DNA of 64,000 nt from BPGX01 sp035405785 (GCA_035405785.1 DAONJS010000012.1:18500-82499), one strand, 5' to 3'; positions 15,626-25,496 are shown, numbered from the stretch's first letter. Notes: generated from the letters alone by a model not told the origin. Made by a program: numbers and translations.

Positions 15626-16701
15626 AAACGATTTAATTTGCTCATCAAATAAGCATCAGCAAGCACCAGTGCTGCCATACTTTCTACAATAGGCATTGCT
15701 CTTGGAAGCACCATTACATCGTGTCTGCCTTGTATTTTTATTGTAACATTTTCATTCGTGTTTGAAATAGTTTGCTGTGTTTTTTTTACAGAAGCAATGG
15801 GCTTAAATGCAACATTAAATACTATATCATTTCCATTGCTTATTCCACCTTGAATACCGCCGCTATTATTTGATTTGAAATATAATTTGTCTTTGTCAAT
15901 AAACATTTCATCATTCACTTCACTTCCGAAATAATTTGTAATAGAAAATCCTTTACCAATTTCAAATCCTTTAACTGCATTTATGCTCATCATAGCATAA
16001 GCCAAAGCAGCATTGAGTTTGTCAAATACAGGTTCGCCCCAACCAGCAGGCACATTTTTAATAACGCAGGTAATTATTCCACCAAGTGTATCACCTTCAT
16101 TTTTCGCTTGTTCAACTAATTTTAATATCTCATCATTTTTTTTGTCATCAGGACATCTGAAAGGATTGCTTTCTATATTTGAAGCACTAATGTTTTTAAT
16201 ATCATAATCAATTTGAATATCTTTAATTTTTGAAACAAAAGCAATGATTTCAATATCTAATTTTTTTAATAGCAACTTTGCAATAGCACCACCTACAACT
16301 CTTGCAATGGTTTCTCTTGCAGAACTCCTGCCACCTCCACGATAATCCCGCAATCCAAATTTTTTTTCATAAGTATAATCTGCGTGCGATGGACGATAAA
16401 CATCTTTCAAATGTTCATAATCTGCAGGATTTTGATTTTTATTTTCTACAATAAAAGCAATGGGCGTTCCAAGCGTTTTATTTTCAAATATACCAGATAA
16501 AAAAATGACCTCATCAGGTTCTAATCTTGGAGAAGTCCATATTCCCTGATTAGTTTTTCTACGAGATAATTCGTGTTGAATAAAATTTATATCAATTTCT
16601 AATCCCGCAGGACAACCGTCAATTATGCCACCAATGGATTTGCCGTGACTTTCACCAAAAGTATGTAATTGAAATATCTTTCCAAAAGTATTGCCTGCCA
16701 T
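15622..16701 (-). CDS. aroC: Chorismate synthase
   Basis: 359 residues. Signature blocks are GESHGKSIGGIIDGCPAG (16-33), RGGGRSSARET (121-131) with the conserved Arg/Ser residues of the FMN and substrate site, and the late DVMVLPRAMPIVESMAALVLAD near the C-terminus. It converts 5-enolpyruvylshikimate 3-phosphate to chorismate with reduced FMN, the last shikimate-pathway step. The start abuts the stop of the PLP-binding protein gene upstream, and its stop overlaps the following membrane protein gene, so the three are probably one transcript. Confidence 0.97.
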   Translation of the reverse strand: MAGNTFGKIFQLHTFGESHGKSIGGIIDGCPAGLEIDINFIQHELSRRKTNQGIWTSPRLEPDEVIFLSGIFENKTLGTPIAFIVENKNQNPADYEHLKDVYRPSHADYTYEKKFGLRDYRGGGRSSARETIARVVGGAIAKLLLKKLDIEIIAFVSKIKDIQIDYDIKNISASNIESNPFRCPDDKKNDEILKLVEQAKNEGDTLGGIITCVIKNVPAGWGEPVFDKLNAALAYAMMSINAVKGFEIGKGFSITNYFGSEVNDEMFIDKDKLYFKSNNSGGIQGGISNGNDIVFNVAFKPIASVKKTQQTISNTNENVTIKIQGRHDVMVLPRAMPIVESMAALVLADAYLMSKLNRL

Positions 16702-17391
16702 TTAATTTGTTTTTTTTCTTTCTCCAAAAATCAGTGTGCCAATTCTAATAGCATTGCTGCCACATTCAATAGCAATAGGATAGTCATTGCTCATTCCCAT
16801 ACTCAAAATTTTCATATCTACATTTGGTAAAGAAATGGTTTGTTTAATTTCATCAAAAAGATTTTTAAGTTGTAAAAACTCATTTTTGATTTGTTGTGAA
16901 TCATTTGTAAATGTTGCCATTCCCATTAAGCCAAGAATTTTTACATTTTGAAATTGTTGAATTTCTGATGATTTCAAAACTTGTCTGCATTCATCAATGT
17001 CAAAACCAAATTTTGTTTCTTCTTTGGCAATATGAATTTGAAGCAAACAATTGATTACACGATTGTTCTTGATGGCTTGTTTATTGACTTCGTAAAGTAA
17101 TTTCAGGTTATCAATACTATGAATTAGATACACAAATGAAGCAATATATTTTACTTTGTTTGATTGCAGATGACCAATGAAGTGCCAACGAATATCTTTG
17201 GGAAGTTGTTCATATTTTTGTTTTAATTCCTGTGCATAGTTTTCGCCAAAATCTCTGTGTCCGGCATTATATGCCTGTAAAATTTTTTCAATAGGTTGAA
17301 ATTTGGAAACAGCAATGAGTGTAATGTGTGAAGGTATTTGTTTTTTTATTTGTAATAAATTTTGAGATATTGTGTTTTCAAGTGTTTCCAT
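16702..17391 (-). CDS. YggS/PLPBP-family pyridoxal phosphate homeostasis protein
   Basis: 229 residues. A PLP-binding barrel of the alanine racemase N-terminal type, with the PLP lysine K30 in LIAVSKFQP. The HRDFGENYAQEL and WHFIGHLQSNK blocks and the phosphate-binding end GMSNDYPIAIECGSNAIRIG are all family hallmarks. These proteins bind PLP without a known enzymatic reaction and help balance B6 vitamers and amino-acid pools. The gene lies 23 bp after purF on the same strand and immediately before aroC. Confidence 0.94.
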   Translation of the reverse strand: METLENTISQNLLQIKKQIPSHITLIAVSKFQPIEKILQAYNAGHRDFGENYAQELKQKYEQLPKDIRWHFIGHLQSNKVKYIASFVYLIHSIDNLKLLYEVNKQAIKNNRVINCLLQIHIAKEETKFGFDIDECRQVLKSSEIQQFQNVKILGLMGMATFTNDSQQIKNEFLQLKNLFDEIKQTISLPNVDMKILSMGMSNDYPIAIECGSNAIRIGTLIFGERKKTN

Positions 17392-17414
17392 TGTAATAAA
17401 ATTTAATAAACACT

Positions 17415-19304
17415 TTAATATGGTCTTTCATTAATACCTTCCATAAAATTAATAAATGATCTGTTAGCCACTTTATTGCCGCCAGGAGTTGGATAGTTGC
17501 CTGTAAAATACCAGTCACCAGTATGATTTGGACAAGATGCATGCAATCCTTCAATGCTTTGATAAATGATTTCTAATTCTGCTTTCAATTCATCAGGTCT
17601 AATGATTTGAGCAATTTTTTTTGAAATTTCTTCGGCAGTAAATGGTTCATAAATTTTTTTCACAACATTAATTTGTTCTTCTTTTGGTTTAAGTAATTCT
17701 TGCTTTGCTAATTGATAAACTTCCTGAATATAATTTTCTTTGCCTTGTTCTTTGAGTAATTGAATAGCGGCCTGAAATGCTACAAAATGAGAAAGAATAG
17801 ACATATCAATGCCATAACAATCTGGATAACGAATTTGTGGAGCAGACGAAACAATAATGATTTTTTTAGGATTTAAACGAGCAAGTGTTCGAAGTATATT
17901 TTTTTTGAGAGTAGTGCCACGAACAATGCTATCATCTAAAACTACTAATGTATCAGTAGGTTTAACCTGATTGTAAGTAACATCATAACCCAAATCTACT
18001 ATCACATCACGATTTTCATCATCTGTTATAAAGGTTCTTTGTTTTACATCTTTCCAAACAATTTTATGCACTCGCGGACGATGATTCAGTATTTTTAGTT
18101 TTTCTGAATCACTTTTAGCACTTGAAATTTGTTTTATTTTTTGTTGATTTAAAATTTCTTCTAAACCGTCAATGAGTCCGCCAAATGCTATTTCTGCAGT
18201 GTTTGGAATGTATGAAAACACTGTGTTTTCAACATCACCATTGATAGCATTCCAGATGGTTGAAGATAAGTTTTTTCCTAAATTTCTTCTTTCGTTGTAA
18301 ATATCAGCATCATTTCCTCTTGAAAAATATATTCTTTCAAATGAACAAGATTTTTTTTGAGTAGAGGGTAAAATAGATTCTTCAAAAATTTCGCCACTTG
18401 CTTTGATAATAAGAGCATTTCCAGGAGAAATCTCTTTGACAAATTCTAACGGCACATTGAATACAGATTGAATAACAGGTCTTTCACTTGCAGCCACTAC
18501 AATTTCATTATCAGCATAATAAAATGCAGGACGAATGCCGTTAGGATCACGCATCACAAAAGCATCGCCGTGGCCAATAATTCCAATCATTGCATAACCG
18601 CCATCCCATTTTTTTGTACTTTCATAAAGTATAGATGCAATGTTCAATTCTTCCTGAATTTTTTTAGAAATTTCATCATTTGACAAATTTTTTTCTTTGT
18701 ATATTTTAAAAATTCTATCATTTTCTCTATCAAGGAAATGTCCAATTTTTTCAAGGGCTGTAACAGTATCATTTTTTTCAGATGGATGTTGTCCAAGTTC
18801 AATAAGGTGTTGAAATAATTCATCTACATTTGTTAGGTTAAAATTTCCTGCGAGTAATAAATTGCGGGCTTTCCAATTATTTTTTCTAAAAAAAGGATGA
18901 CAAGCATGAATAGTGTTTTTTCCAAATGTGCCATAGCGAAGATGCCCCATTAAAACTTCCCCAAGGAAAGGGATATTTTGTTTTTGCCAATCAGGATTTG
19001 GATATTTATCAGGAAATTTACGAGAAGCATCTACAAACAATTGATGTATCTGCTGAAAAATATCTTGTGTGGCTTTTGGTGCAACAGAACGAAGACGATC
19101 AATGTAATTCGTTCCTGGTGGAGTATTTAATTTTACTGTTGCAATACCAGCCCCATCTTGCCCACGATTGATTTGCTTTTCCATCAATTGATACAATTTG
19201 TGCAAACCATATCGTGAGGTGCCGTATTTTTCTTTGTAATATTGAAGTGGCTGTCTTAGGCGAAGAAGTGCTATGCCGCATTCGTGTTGAATAAGTTCAC
19301 TCAT
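17415..19304 (-). CDS. purF: Amidophosphoribosyltransferase, long Bacteroidota type
   Basis: 629 residues, longer than the roughly 470-500 of standard PurF. The N-terminal glutaminase has C9 (HECGIALL), exposed after removal of a short propeptide, and RGQDGAGIA (48-56). The PRPP loop VVLDDSIVRGTT lies at 454-465 in the phosphoribosyltransferase half. Extra length comes from insertions near 75-115, 165-225 and 380-425. The expected reaction is PRPP plus glutamine to phosphoribosylamine, the first step of purine synthesis. A second, standard PurF may exist elsewhere, in which case this one could have a modified role. A TAnnTTTG box about 98 bp upstream suggests its own promoter. Confidence 0.9.
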   Translation of the reverse strand: MSELIQHECGIALLRLRQPLQYYKEKYGTSRYGLHKLYQLMEKQINRGQDGAGIATVKLNTPPGTNYIDRLRSVAPKATQDIFQQIHQLFVDASRKFPDKYPNPDWQKQNIPFLGEVLMGHLRYGTFGKNTIHACHPFFRKNNWKARNLLLAGNFNLTNVDELFQHLIELGQHPSEKNDTVTALEKIGHFLDRENDRIFKIYKEKNLSNDEISKKIQEELNIASILYESTKKWDGGYAMIGIIGHGDAFVMRDPNGIRPAFYYADNEIVVAASERPVIQSVFNVPLEFVKEISPGNALIIKASGEIFEESILPSTQKKSCSFERIYFSRGNDADIYNERRNLGKNLSSTIWNAINGDVENTVFSYIPNTAEIAFGGLIDGLEEILNQQKIKQISSAKSDSEKLKILNHRPRVHKIVWKDVKQRTFITDDENRDVIVDLGYDVTYNQVKPTDTLVVLDDSIVRGTTLKKNILRTLARLNPKKIIIVSSAPQIRYPDCYGIDMSILSHFVAFQAAIQLLKEQGKENYIQEVYQLAKQELLKPKEEQINVVKKIYEPFTAEEISKKIAQIIRPDELKAELEIIYQSIEGLHASCPNHTGDWYFTGNYPTPGGNKVANRSFINFMEGINERPY

Positions 19305-19401
19305 TGTTAGAAGTTTTCAATATTAAAGTTAATGATATTTCTTTCTTTGGTGGAAAAATTAATGAGTTATCGTCTTGATTTTTCACAAAAAATTTTTTGG
19401 A

Positions 19402-19409
19402 CAAAGGTA
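19402..19409 (-). promoter_or_regulatory. TAnnTTTG -7 box upstream of purF
   Basis: Minus-strand TACCTTTG, followed by TCC. The predicted start of transcription near 19396 would give purF a leader of about 90 nt, longer than at the other boxes in this window. No PurR site or riboswitch fold was recognised in the leader. Confidence 0.4.
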
Positions 19410-19485
19410 GTAAATTATATTCGTTGAGAGTTATTTTGTATAATAGTGGCGAAGGAATTGTAAATAAGCATATTTAGAATTTAAA

Positions 19486-20403
19486 TTGAATGAAATGAAA
19501 CCTATTGATGAGGAATTTAAAGATATAAAATGGTTAGAATTAAAGGCAAAAGAAATTGTAAAAGGTTTTTTAATTGGTTATCACAAAAGCCCAATGCACG
19601 GTTATTCAGTAGAGTTTGCCGAACATAAAATGTATAATGCAGGAGAATCTATTCGTCATATAGATTGGAAATTATATGCACGCACAGAAAAATTATATCA
19701 AAAAAAATATGAAGAAGAAACAAATTTAAGATGTCAAATAGTTATTGACACTTCATCTTCTATGTTGTATCCAAAAGATTCTGAAATCAATAAATTAAAT
19801 TTTTCAATTTATTCTGCTGCGGCTCTTATTCAGTTGATGTTGCAACAAAGAGATGGTATTGGATTGAGTTTGTGTTCTGATAAAATTGAAAAACATTTAC
19901 CTGCAAAATTGAATCATTCACACATTCAATATGTTTATGCTATACTATCTGATTTGATGAAATGTTCTGATACTTTGAATAAAAAAACGGATATTTCAGA
20001 TGCTTTGCACCAAATTGCTGAGGTGGTTCATCAAAGATCATTGATAATTATATTTAGTGATATTTTTGAAAACTCGGATAATATATTTCCTGCATTGCAG
20101 CATTTAAGACACAGGAAGCACGATGTAATTATTTTTCATACATTAGATTATTCAACAGAAGTGAATTTTGATTTTGATAATAGACCATATTTATTTATTG
20201 ATCTTGAAACAGGAGAACAAGTAAAATTAAATTCATTAGAAATTAAAAATGATGTTCAGCTATCTATGAAAACATTTTTAGAAAATGTTAGAGAAAACTG
20301 TCATCGCTATAAAATTGATTTTGTGCCTGTTGATATTAAGTACAAATATAATGAAGTGTTACAAGAATATCTTATTAAAAGAAGCAGAATTTTGAAAAAA
20401 TGA
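19486..20403 (+). CDS. DUF58 (MoxR-associated) protein
   Basis: 305 residues. The DUF58 core motif AGESIRHIDWKLYARTEKLY (about 52-71) is followed by a vWA-like fold beginning CQIVIDTSSSMLYP, with the MIDAS-type DxSxS. Soluble, no membrane helix. DUF58 proteins usually work next to a MoxR AAA ATPase and BatA/BatB vWA proteins in envelope-stress or metalloprotein maturation modules; none of these are adjacent here, so the gene is isolated. A second Met three codons downstream (19495) is an alternative start. It converges with the BtuF-like gene with one base between the stops. Confidence 0.88.
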   Translation: MNEMKPIDEEFKDIKWLELKAKEIVKGFLIGYHKSPMHGYSVEFAEHKMYNAGESIRHIDWKLYARTEKLYQKKYEEETNLRCQIVIDTSSSMLYPKDSEINKLNFSIYSAAALIQLMLQQRDGIGLSLCSDKIEKHLPAKLNHSHIQYVYAILSDLMKCSDTLNKKTDISDALHQIAEVVHQRSLIIIFSDIFENSDNIFPALQHLRHRKHDVIIFHTLDYSTEVNFDFDNRPYLFIDLETGEQVKLNSLEIKNDVQLSMKTFLENVRENCHRYKIDFVPVDIKYKYNEVLQEYLIKRSRILKK

Positions 20404-20404
20404 T

Positions 20405-21197
20405 TTAATCTACTTTAAACTTCAATAGATATTCAGGTAAAAATTTCATTCTGTATCCATACCAACTAAATAATTCGCCATCTACAAATATTATTTTAGA
20501 ATCACTTCCAATATTTTTTTGAATGTCGTTTTTGTGTTTTTCCTTAAAAGGAAATGGTTCTGATGAGAGCAAAATATAATCTGGTTGAAGTTGCTTTATC
20601 TTATCAAAAGAAATTTGAACATATCTTTGTTGATGTTCTAAAACATTGATAGCCCCTATTTTTTGAAGAATATTATGAATATATGTTGAATTTGCCACTG
20701 CCATTATTGGATCATACCAGATGAGATATAAAACTTTTTTATTAAATAGAAAATGCTGTTGATTTTCTAATTTTTTGAATTCAGTTTGTATCTCCTGAAT
20801 TAAAAGATTAGCCAAATATTGTCTATTTAATATAATTCCAAGTTGGTTAATCATATTGATAGCATCATCAAAGGTATTTACATCACTCATCCATACAGGG
20901 AAATAATTTGATAGTTCATTGATTTGTTGTTGAACATTTTCTTCTTTATTTCCAATAATCAAATCTGGTTGTAATTTTTTTATTTTATCAATATTGAGAT
21001 TTTTTGTGCCACCAATTTTTTCTTTTGTCTTAAAAGTATTTTCAGGATGAATGCAAAATTTAGTTATAGCAACGATATTATCTTCTAAATCAAATTTCAC
21101 TAATAATTCAGTAATAGAAGGAACAAGTGATATAATTTTTTTTTGGTGGAACAACAGGAATGTCAACTTCTCTATTCATCTGGTCAATGAAAATCAT
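20405..21197 (-). pseudogene. BtuF-like helical-backbone metal receptor, frameshifted in A9 tract
   Basis: The long frame (20405-21166) encodes IISLVPSITELL, ITKFCIHPENTFKTKEKIGGTKN, SEPFPF and a closing DGELFSWYGYRM, all typical of cobalamin/siderophore-type binding proteins. Its N-terminus is wrong: in the next frame an ATG at 21195-21197 opens MIFIDQMNREVDIPVVPP, the normal family start, which would run into KKIISLVPS if the A tract (T9 on the plus strand, 21136-21144) had 8 instead of 9 bases. So the gene is split by a +1 base, either a sequencing/assembly error, a phase-variable tract or true decay. The rest is intact, so an error or slippage is most likely. No signal peptide is seen. 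A role in B12 or iron-chelate binding is inferred. Confidence 0.82.
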
Positions 21198-21234
21198 ATA
21201 CTTTTTGGTTCAAAAATACATTAAAAAGTTTTTT

Positions 21235-21262
21235 TTGTATAATTATATTTTACTTACTTTTG
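21235..21262 (+). promoter_or_regulatory. Bacteroidota-type promoter for 21276 gene
   Basis: TTG (21235-21237), 17-nt spacer, then TACTTTTG (21255-21262) and GC, matching the -33 TTTG / -7 TAnnTTTG consensus. The start codon is 13 nt after the -7 box, so the leader would be about 7 nt. Confidence 0.6.
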
Positions 21263-21275
21263 CAAAAAAACAAGT

Positions 21276-22121
21276 ATGAAAAAAATAATTTTTTCGGGCA
21301 TAACATTGATTACCATATTTTTAGTGAGTTGTTCCAATGAAGAAAAAACCAGTGAAAATGAAATTCAGATTACAGATAGTTTATCTACTCAACCAGAAGA
21401 AGAAGATAAAATATATTCTCTACCGTCAGCCGAACATGTAGCAGTAATGTTTAAAAGATCTAATTTAAAGTATATCAGCGGAATAACAACAAAAATTGAA
21501 AATAAAGAAACCGGCGGAGAATTAGAAAATACTTTGAGATTGGGAATTTACAGTGCTGATTTATTTTACAACTTATTAAATAATCAATGGGCAGAATCAG
21601 AAAAATATTTTTTAGTTTGTAAAAACTACGCAGATAAAATAGGATTTAATGAGGTTTTTACAGAAGAAACACTTAATAGATTAAAAACAAATATTCAAAA
21701 TACTGATTCAATAATTAAAATCCTTTCTACAATTCAATATAATTTAGACAACAAAGTACAATATGAAAATAAAAATCATCTTATTCCTGTGGCTTTTGCA
21801 GGAGCGTGGATAGAAAGCATGTACATTGCTGTTCAAGTAAGTAAAAAGGAGAATGCTAATCCTCAAGTAAATAATATGATAACTGAAAATATTGCCATTG
21901 GAAATACATTGCTAAAATTACTTAATAAAGAGTTGAAAACAGATTCAAAAATTAATGATATTATAGAAATTATTGATGGCTTAATGAAGGAATTCAATGC
22001 AATGCAAAGTGTACAACAAAACATTGAAAATGAAGAAGGAGAAATTTCATTAACGAAAGATGAACTTGACAAACTTTTTCAAGCCATTGAATCCTCTCAT
22101 CAAAAGTTATTAACCCTATAA
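21276..22121 (+). CDS. Hypothetical lipoprotein
   Basis: 281 residues. The signal peptide ends in a lipobox (LVSC, Cys at residue 19), followed by an acidic, disordered stretch (to about 50) rich in Glu, Thr and Ser. The remainder is mainly helical, with LRLGIYSADLFYNLL and IPVAFAGAWIESMYIAVQV as the most conserved-looking segments. No known domain is recognised. Its own promoter precedes it and the next small exported protein follows after 5 bp, so the two are probably cotranscribed. Location: periplasmic face of the inner or outer membrane. Confidence 0.85.
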   Translation: MKKIIFSGITLITIFLVSCSNEEKTSENEIQITDSLSTQPEEEDKIYSLPSAEHVAVMFKRSNLKYISGITTKIENKETGGELENTLRLGIYSADLFYNLLNNQWAESEKYFLVCKNYADKIGFNEVFTEETLNRLKTNIQNTDSIIKILSTIQYNLDNKVQYENKNHLIPVAFAGAWIESMYIAVQVSKKENANPQVNNMITENIAIGNTLLKLLNKELKTDSKINDIIEIIDGLMKEFNAMQSVQQNIENEEGEISLTKDELDKLFQAIESSHQKLLTL

Positions 22122-22126
22122 AAATT

Positions 22127-22597
22127 ATGAATATGAAAACGATTAAATTTATTTTTTACTTCCTTTTAATTTGGACATTATTTTCATTTCAATCATCTAA
22201 CTTATGCGACCCTAAAAAGCTTAAAGACGACTGCAAACCTTATATGGAATCTTATAATTATGATTTATCAAAGTTAGCACGATTTACATATAAAACCAAA
22301 CCACAAGTTAAAGAAAATGAATTAGAACTTTATTATGGAGAAAAATATCGGTTTGTATTTAATGTTAGTGATGCTCCAATTCCTATTGTAATTAGTTTAT
22401 ATAATAAAGATAAAGACCACAAAAACAGAAAACTACTGTTTACAACAAAAGGAGAACCTTCAGACAAAAAATTTTTTACTTTTGAATACACTCATGCAAG
22501 AAGAGTTTTTATTGATTATGAAATTCCTGCTGATTCATCAAATAATGGAGGATTAGTTCAAACTGGATGTGTGATGCTTGTATTAGGATACAAATAA
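22127..22597 (+). CDS. Hypothetical small exported protein
   Basis: 156 residues with a signal peptide (a second Met at residue 3 could also start it). Mature part has three Cys in the first 20 residues (LCDPKKLKDDCKPYM) and one near the end (QTGCVMLVLGYK), then beta-rich segments such as LYYGEKYRFVFNVS and FFTFEYTHARRVFIDYEI. No family recognised. It follows the lipoprotein gene by 5 bp, and converges with lnt after 4 bp. Confidence 0.8.
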   Translation: MNMKTIKFIFYFLLIWTLFSFQSSNLCDPKKLKDDCKPYMESYNYDLSKLARFTYKTKPQVKENELELYYGEKYRFVFNVSDAPIPIVISLYNKDKDHKNRKLLFTTKGEPSDKKFFTFEYTHARRVFIDYEIPADSSNNGGLVQTGCVMLVLGYK

Positions 22598-22601
22598 TTG
22601 T

Positions 22602-24200
22602 TTATTTAGTAATTGTATAAATAATCCTTCGCAGTAAAATTACTATTAATACTATTAAACTTACCCCCGAAATTACATCGCCTGTATAACTATACACAGT
22701 TCTAATTTCTAACAAAGGTATTTTTTCAATCAAAACATCTTTTTCCCAGAAATTTGTTGAATGATAAATTTTTCCTAATGGATTTATAACTGCTGAAACA
22801 CCTGTGTTGGCAGACCTTGCAATGTATGTTCTGTTTTCTATTGCTCTTAATCTTCCAAATAACAAATGTTGATAGTAACCATCTGTATTTCCCCACCAGC
22901 CATCATTTGTAATCACAAACAATGCATTTGATCCCATTTTGAAAAACTGTGATACAAATGCTGAAAAAACACTTTCATAGCAAATAACTGTTGCTACTGG
23001 TATTTTATTTTTTACTTTCAATAATGCAGGAATATCTTGCTTGCCCAAACTTCCTGTTGTTCCTCCAAGATCAATAGCTAAACTTTCCAATGGCTTAAAT
23101 AAAGCTGGATAAGGCATTTTCTCTACACCCGGCACTAATTTTGATTTGTGTATAATTTGAATAGAATCTTTATAAATACACATTGCAGAATTGAAAATAT
23201 CATAATACATCCCTTCAATGTTTTTTCGGGCTGTAGCAGGTATTTTATCTGTATTTGAATAAAACTTAAATGTATTTGCTCCTGTAATAATTGTAATTTC
23301 AGGGTGTTTGCTTAATATACTATCTCGTAAAAATTTTATAGTAGAATATTGAAAAATTTCCTTTGAACTTCCTTCATAGATATTTTCAGTGATAAAAGTT
23401 TCAGGTAATAAGATAACATCAATACTATCGTTTAAAAACGAATGAATTTGTTGAAACACATCATATACTTGTGTAAGGGGCTCTACATAAAATTTTTCAT
23501 TATATGGATCTATATTTGGCTGCACAATCATTACATTCAATGAATTAGTTGAAGTATTACTAATTTGCTTACTTCTGAAATTATACAAACTCATTGAAAG
23601 TAAAAAAGGAATAAAAATAAGTGTAGAAATTTTTTTGAAAATTGTCTTTAAATTATTTTTTTGAATTAAAAGATTTGCTAACAAAATATTTACAGCTAAA
23701 ATCCATAATGTACCACCTGATGTGCCTGTAAATTCATACCATTGAATAAGTTCAGGACGAAATGCAAAAACATTTCCAAGCGTAAGCCATGGCCACATCA
23801 AATCCCAATGAAAATGTAAATATTCAAATGAAATCCAGAAAGGTATTAACCACCAAAATGAAAAATTTTTTCCTTTCTTTTTTTGCAAACTAAAGGTCGT
23901 AACAAAAACAACGCACATTAAAATACTATTTGCTACAATGGCCATTAAAGCCCCGCCTGCACTTGCCAAACTTATCCACCACGTTGTTAAACCATTCCAT
24001 ATCAAAAAACTTATCAATGAAAGAAATATAAATTTCAATGACGAAATTTGTTGATTTAAATACTGATTGGCTAATAATAATAATGGTACAAATGCAATAA
24101 ATACTACAAAAAACAAATAATCTGTAAATGAAAGATAAAGCAATAATCCACTTACAATTGAAAGTAAAAATGGGTTTGATTTAATTTTATTTTCAAACAT
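22602..24200 (-). CDS. lnt: Apolipoprotein N-acyltransferase
   Basis: 532 residues. Six or more transmembrane helices in the first 210 residues are followed by a nitrilase-like periplasmic domain and a final helix (about 505-525). The catalytic triad is visible as E267 (LLPETFI), K354 (HKSKLVP) and C408 (VICYESV), as in E. coli Lnt. The enzyme transfers the third acyl chain to the N-terminal cysteine of lipoproteins. It follows purA by 20 bp but has a TAnnTTTG box in that gap, so it may be transcribed separately. Several lipoproteins in this window would be substrates. Confidence 0.95.
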   Translation of the reverse strand: MFENKIKSNPFLLSIVSGLLLYLSFTDYLFFVVFIAFVPLLLLANQYLNQQISSLKFIFLSLISFLIWNGLTTWWISLASAGGALMAIVANSILMCVVFVTTFSLQKKKGKNFSFWWLIPFWISFEYLHFHWDLMWPWLTLGNVFAFRPELIQWYEFTGTSGGTLWILAVNILLANLLIQKNNLKTIFKKISTLIFIPFLLSMSLYNFRSKQISNTSTNSLNVMIVQPNIDPYNEKFYVEPLTQVYDVFQQIHSFLNDSIDVILLPETFITENIYEGSSKEIFQYSTIKFLRDSILSKHPEITIITGANTFKFYSNTDKIPATARKNIEGMYYDIFNSAMCIYKDSIQIIHKSKLVPGVEKMPYPALFKPLESLAIDLGGTTGSLGKQDIPALLKVKNKIPVATVICYESVFSAFVSQFFKMGSNALFVITNDGWWGNTDGYYQHLLFGRLRAIENRTYIARSANTGVSAVINPLGKIYHSTNFWEKDVLIEKIPLLEIRTVYSYTGDVISGVSLIVLIVILLRRIIYTITK

Positions 24201-24207
24201 TATATGG

Positions 24208-24215
24208 CAAAAATA
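24208..24215 (-). promoter_or_regulatory. TAnnTTTG -7 box for lnt
   Basis: Minus-strand TATTTTTG followed by CC lies in the 20-bp gap after purA. Only 7 nt separate it from the lnt ATG, so this promoter would give a practically leaderless mRNA. Confidence 0.45.
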
Positions 24216-24220
24216 ATCAA

Positions 24221-25486
24221 TTACAATTTGACAATTTGCTCTCTATCTGGTCCAACTGAAATATACGAAACCTTCACACCAACATTTTCTTCAATAAATT
24301 CAATATATTTCAATAATGCTTTTGGTAATTGTCTTTTAGTTTTACAATGAGAAATGTCTTTTTGCCATCCTTTCAAATCCTGATAAATAGGCGTTACACC
24401 ATCTGATAAATCATAAGGCAAATAGTCAATTACATGATTTTTGTAATGATAATGTGTGCATACTCTTATTGTTTCTAATTCAGACAACACATCTGCTTTC
24501 ATTAAAATTAATTCACTCACACCATTTAATTGAATAGCATAACTTAATGCAGGCAAATCCAACCAACCAACTCTCCTTGGACGACCTGTTGTAGAACCAA
24601 ACTCTTTTCCAATGTTTCTGATTTTTTCACCTAATTCATCATTTAATTCTGTAGGAAAAGGACCACTACCCACACGAGTACAATATGCTTTGAAAATACC
24701 AAATACATTACCAATCTTATTTGGTGCTACGCCCAATCCTGTACAAGCCCCTGCGGTGATTGTGTTTGAAGATGTTACAAAAGGATATGTTCCAAAGTCA
24801 ATATCCAGCAATGTACCTTGTGCTCCTTCTGCTAAAATTTTTTTACCTTTTTTAATAGCATCATTCAAATAATGTTCTCCATCCACCAACTGCAATTGCT
24901 TTAAATATTCAATACTTTCAAACCAATCTTTAATTTCTGATTCCTGAATTTCTGACCAATTGTAAAATTTTAATAATTGCAAATGCTTTTGATAAAGTTG
25001 ATTAAATTTTTCCTGAAAATCTGCATTTTCAATATCTCCTACTCTTAAACCATTTCGTCCTGTTTTATCCATATAAGCAGGACCAATTCCTTTTAAAGTA
25101 GAACCAATTTTATTTTTCCCTTTTAATGCTTCACTTGCGGCATCTAACCAGCGATGCGAAGGCATTATTAAATGTGCTCTTTTAGAAATCAGTAATCTGT
25201 TTTTTACTTCTATTCCTTCTGCTTCAATGGCTTTGATTTCTTTTACTAATACCAATGGATCTATAACAACACCATTTCCAATTAAATTAACAATCACATC
25301 TCTAAAAATACCACTTGGTATGGTGTGTAAAACATATTTTTTACCATTGAATATCAAAGTATGCCCTGCATTTGGACCACCTTGAAATCGGGCAATAACA
25401 TCATAAGAAGGAGATAAAATATCTACCAACTTTCCTTTTCCTTCGTCTCCCCACTGAAGTCCCAGTAAAACATCTATATTTTGCAT
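24221..25486 (-). CDS. purA: Adenylosuccinate synthase
   Basis: 421 residues from the chosen ATG at 25486; the frame is open to 25519, but that longer form would overlap the end of ribH and add a non-conserved extension. The start gives the standard beginning MQNIDVLLGLQWGDEGKGK with catalytic D14 and the P-loop-like GDEGKGK; H42 lies in GGPNAGHTL. STLKGIGPAYMDKTGR and TTGRPRRVGWLD are further family signatures. It makes adenylosuccinate from IMP, Asp and GTP in AMP synthesis. It follows ribH by about 10 bp on the same strand. Confidence 0.97.
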   Translation of the reverse strand: MQNIDVLLGLQWGDEGKGKLVDILSPSYDVIARFQGGPNAGHTLIFNGKKYVLHTIPSGIFRDVIVNLIGNGVVIDPLVLVKEIKAIEAEGIEVKNRLLISKRAHLIMPSHRWLDAASEALKGKNKIGSTLKGIGPAYMDKTGRNGLRVGDIENADFQEKFNQLYQKHLQLLKFYNWSEIQESEIKDWFESIEYLKQLQLVDGEHYLNDAIKKGKKILAEGAQGTLLDIDFGTYPFVTSSNTITAGACTGLGVAPNKIGNVFGIFKAYCTRVGSGPFPTELNDELGEKIRNIGKEFGSTTGRPRRVGWLDLPALSYAIQLNGVSELILMKADVLSELETIRVCTHYHYKNHVIDYLPYDLSDGVTPIYQDLKGWQKDISHCKTKRQLPKALLKYIEFIEENVGVKVSYISVGPDREQIVKL

Positions 25487-25496
25487 AAAAATATCT

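Noticed and set aside
18926..19171. 81-residue plus-strand open frame inside purF
   Set aside because: Shadow of the purF coding sequence with no independent start signal or recognisable domain.
22602..25486. FMN or purine riboswitch ahead of ribH or purA
   Set aside because: No RFN element or purine-aptamer core could be recognised in the short gaps upstream of these genes.
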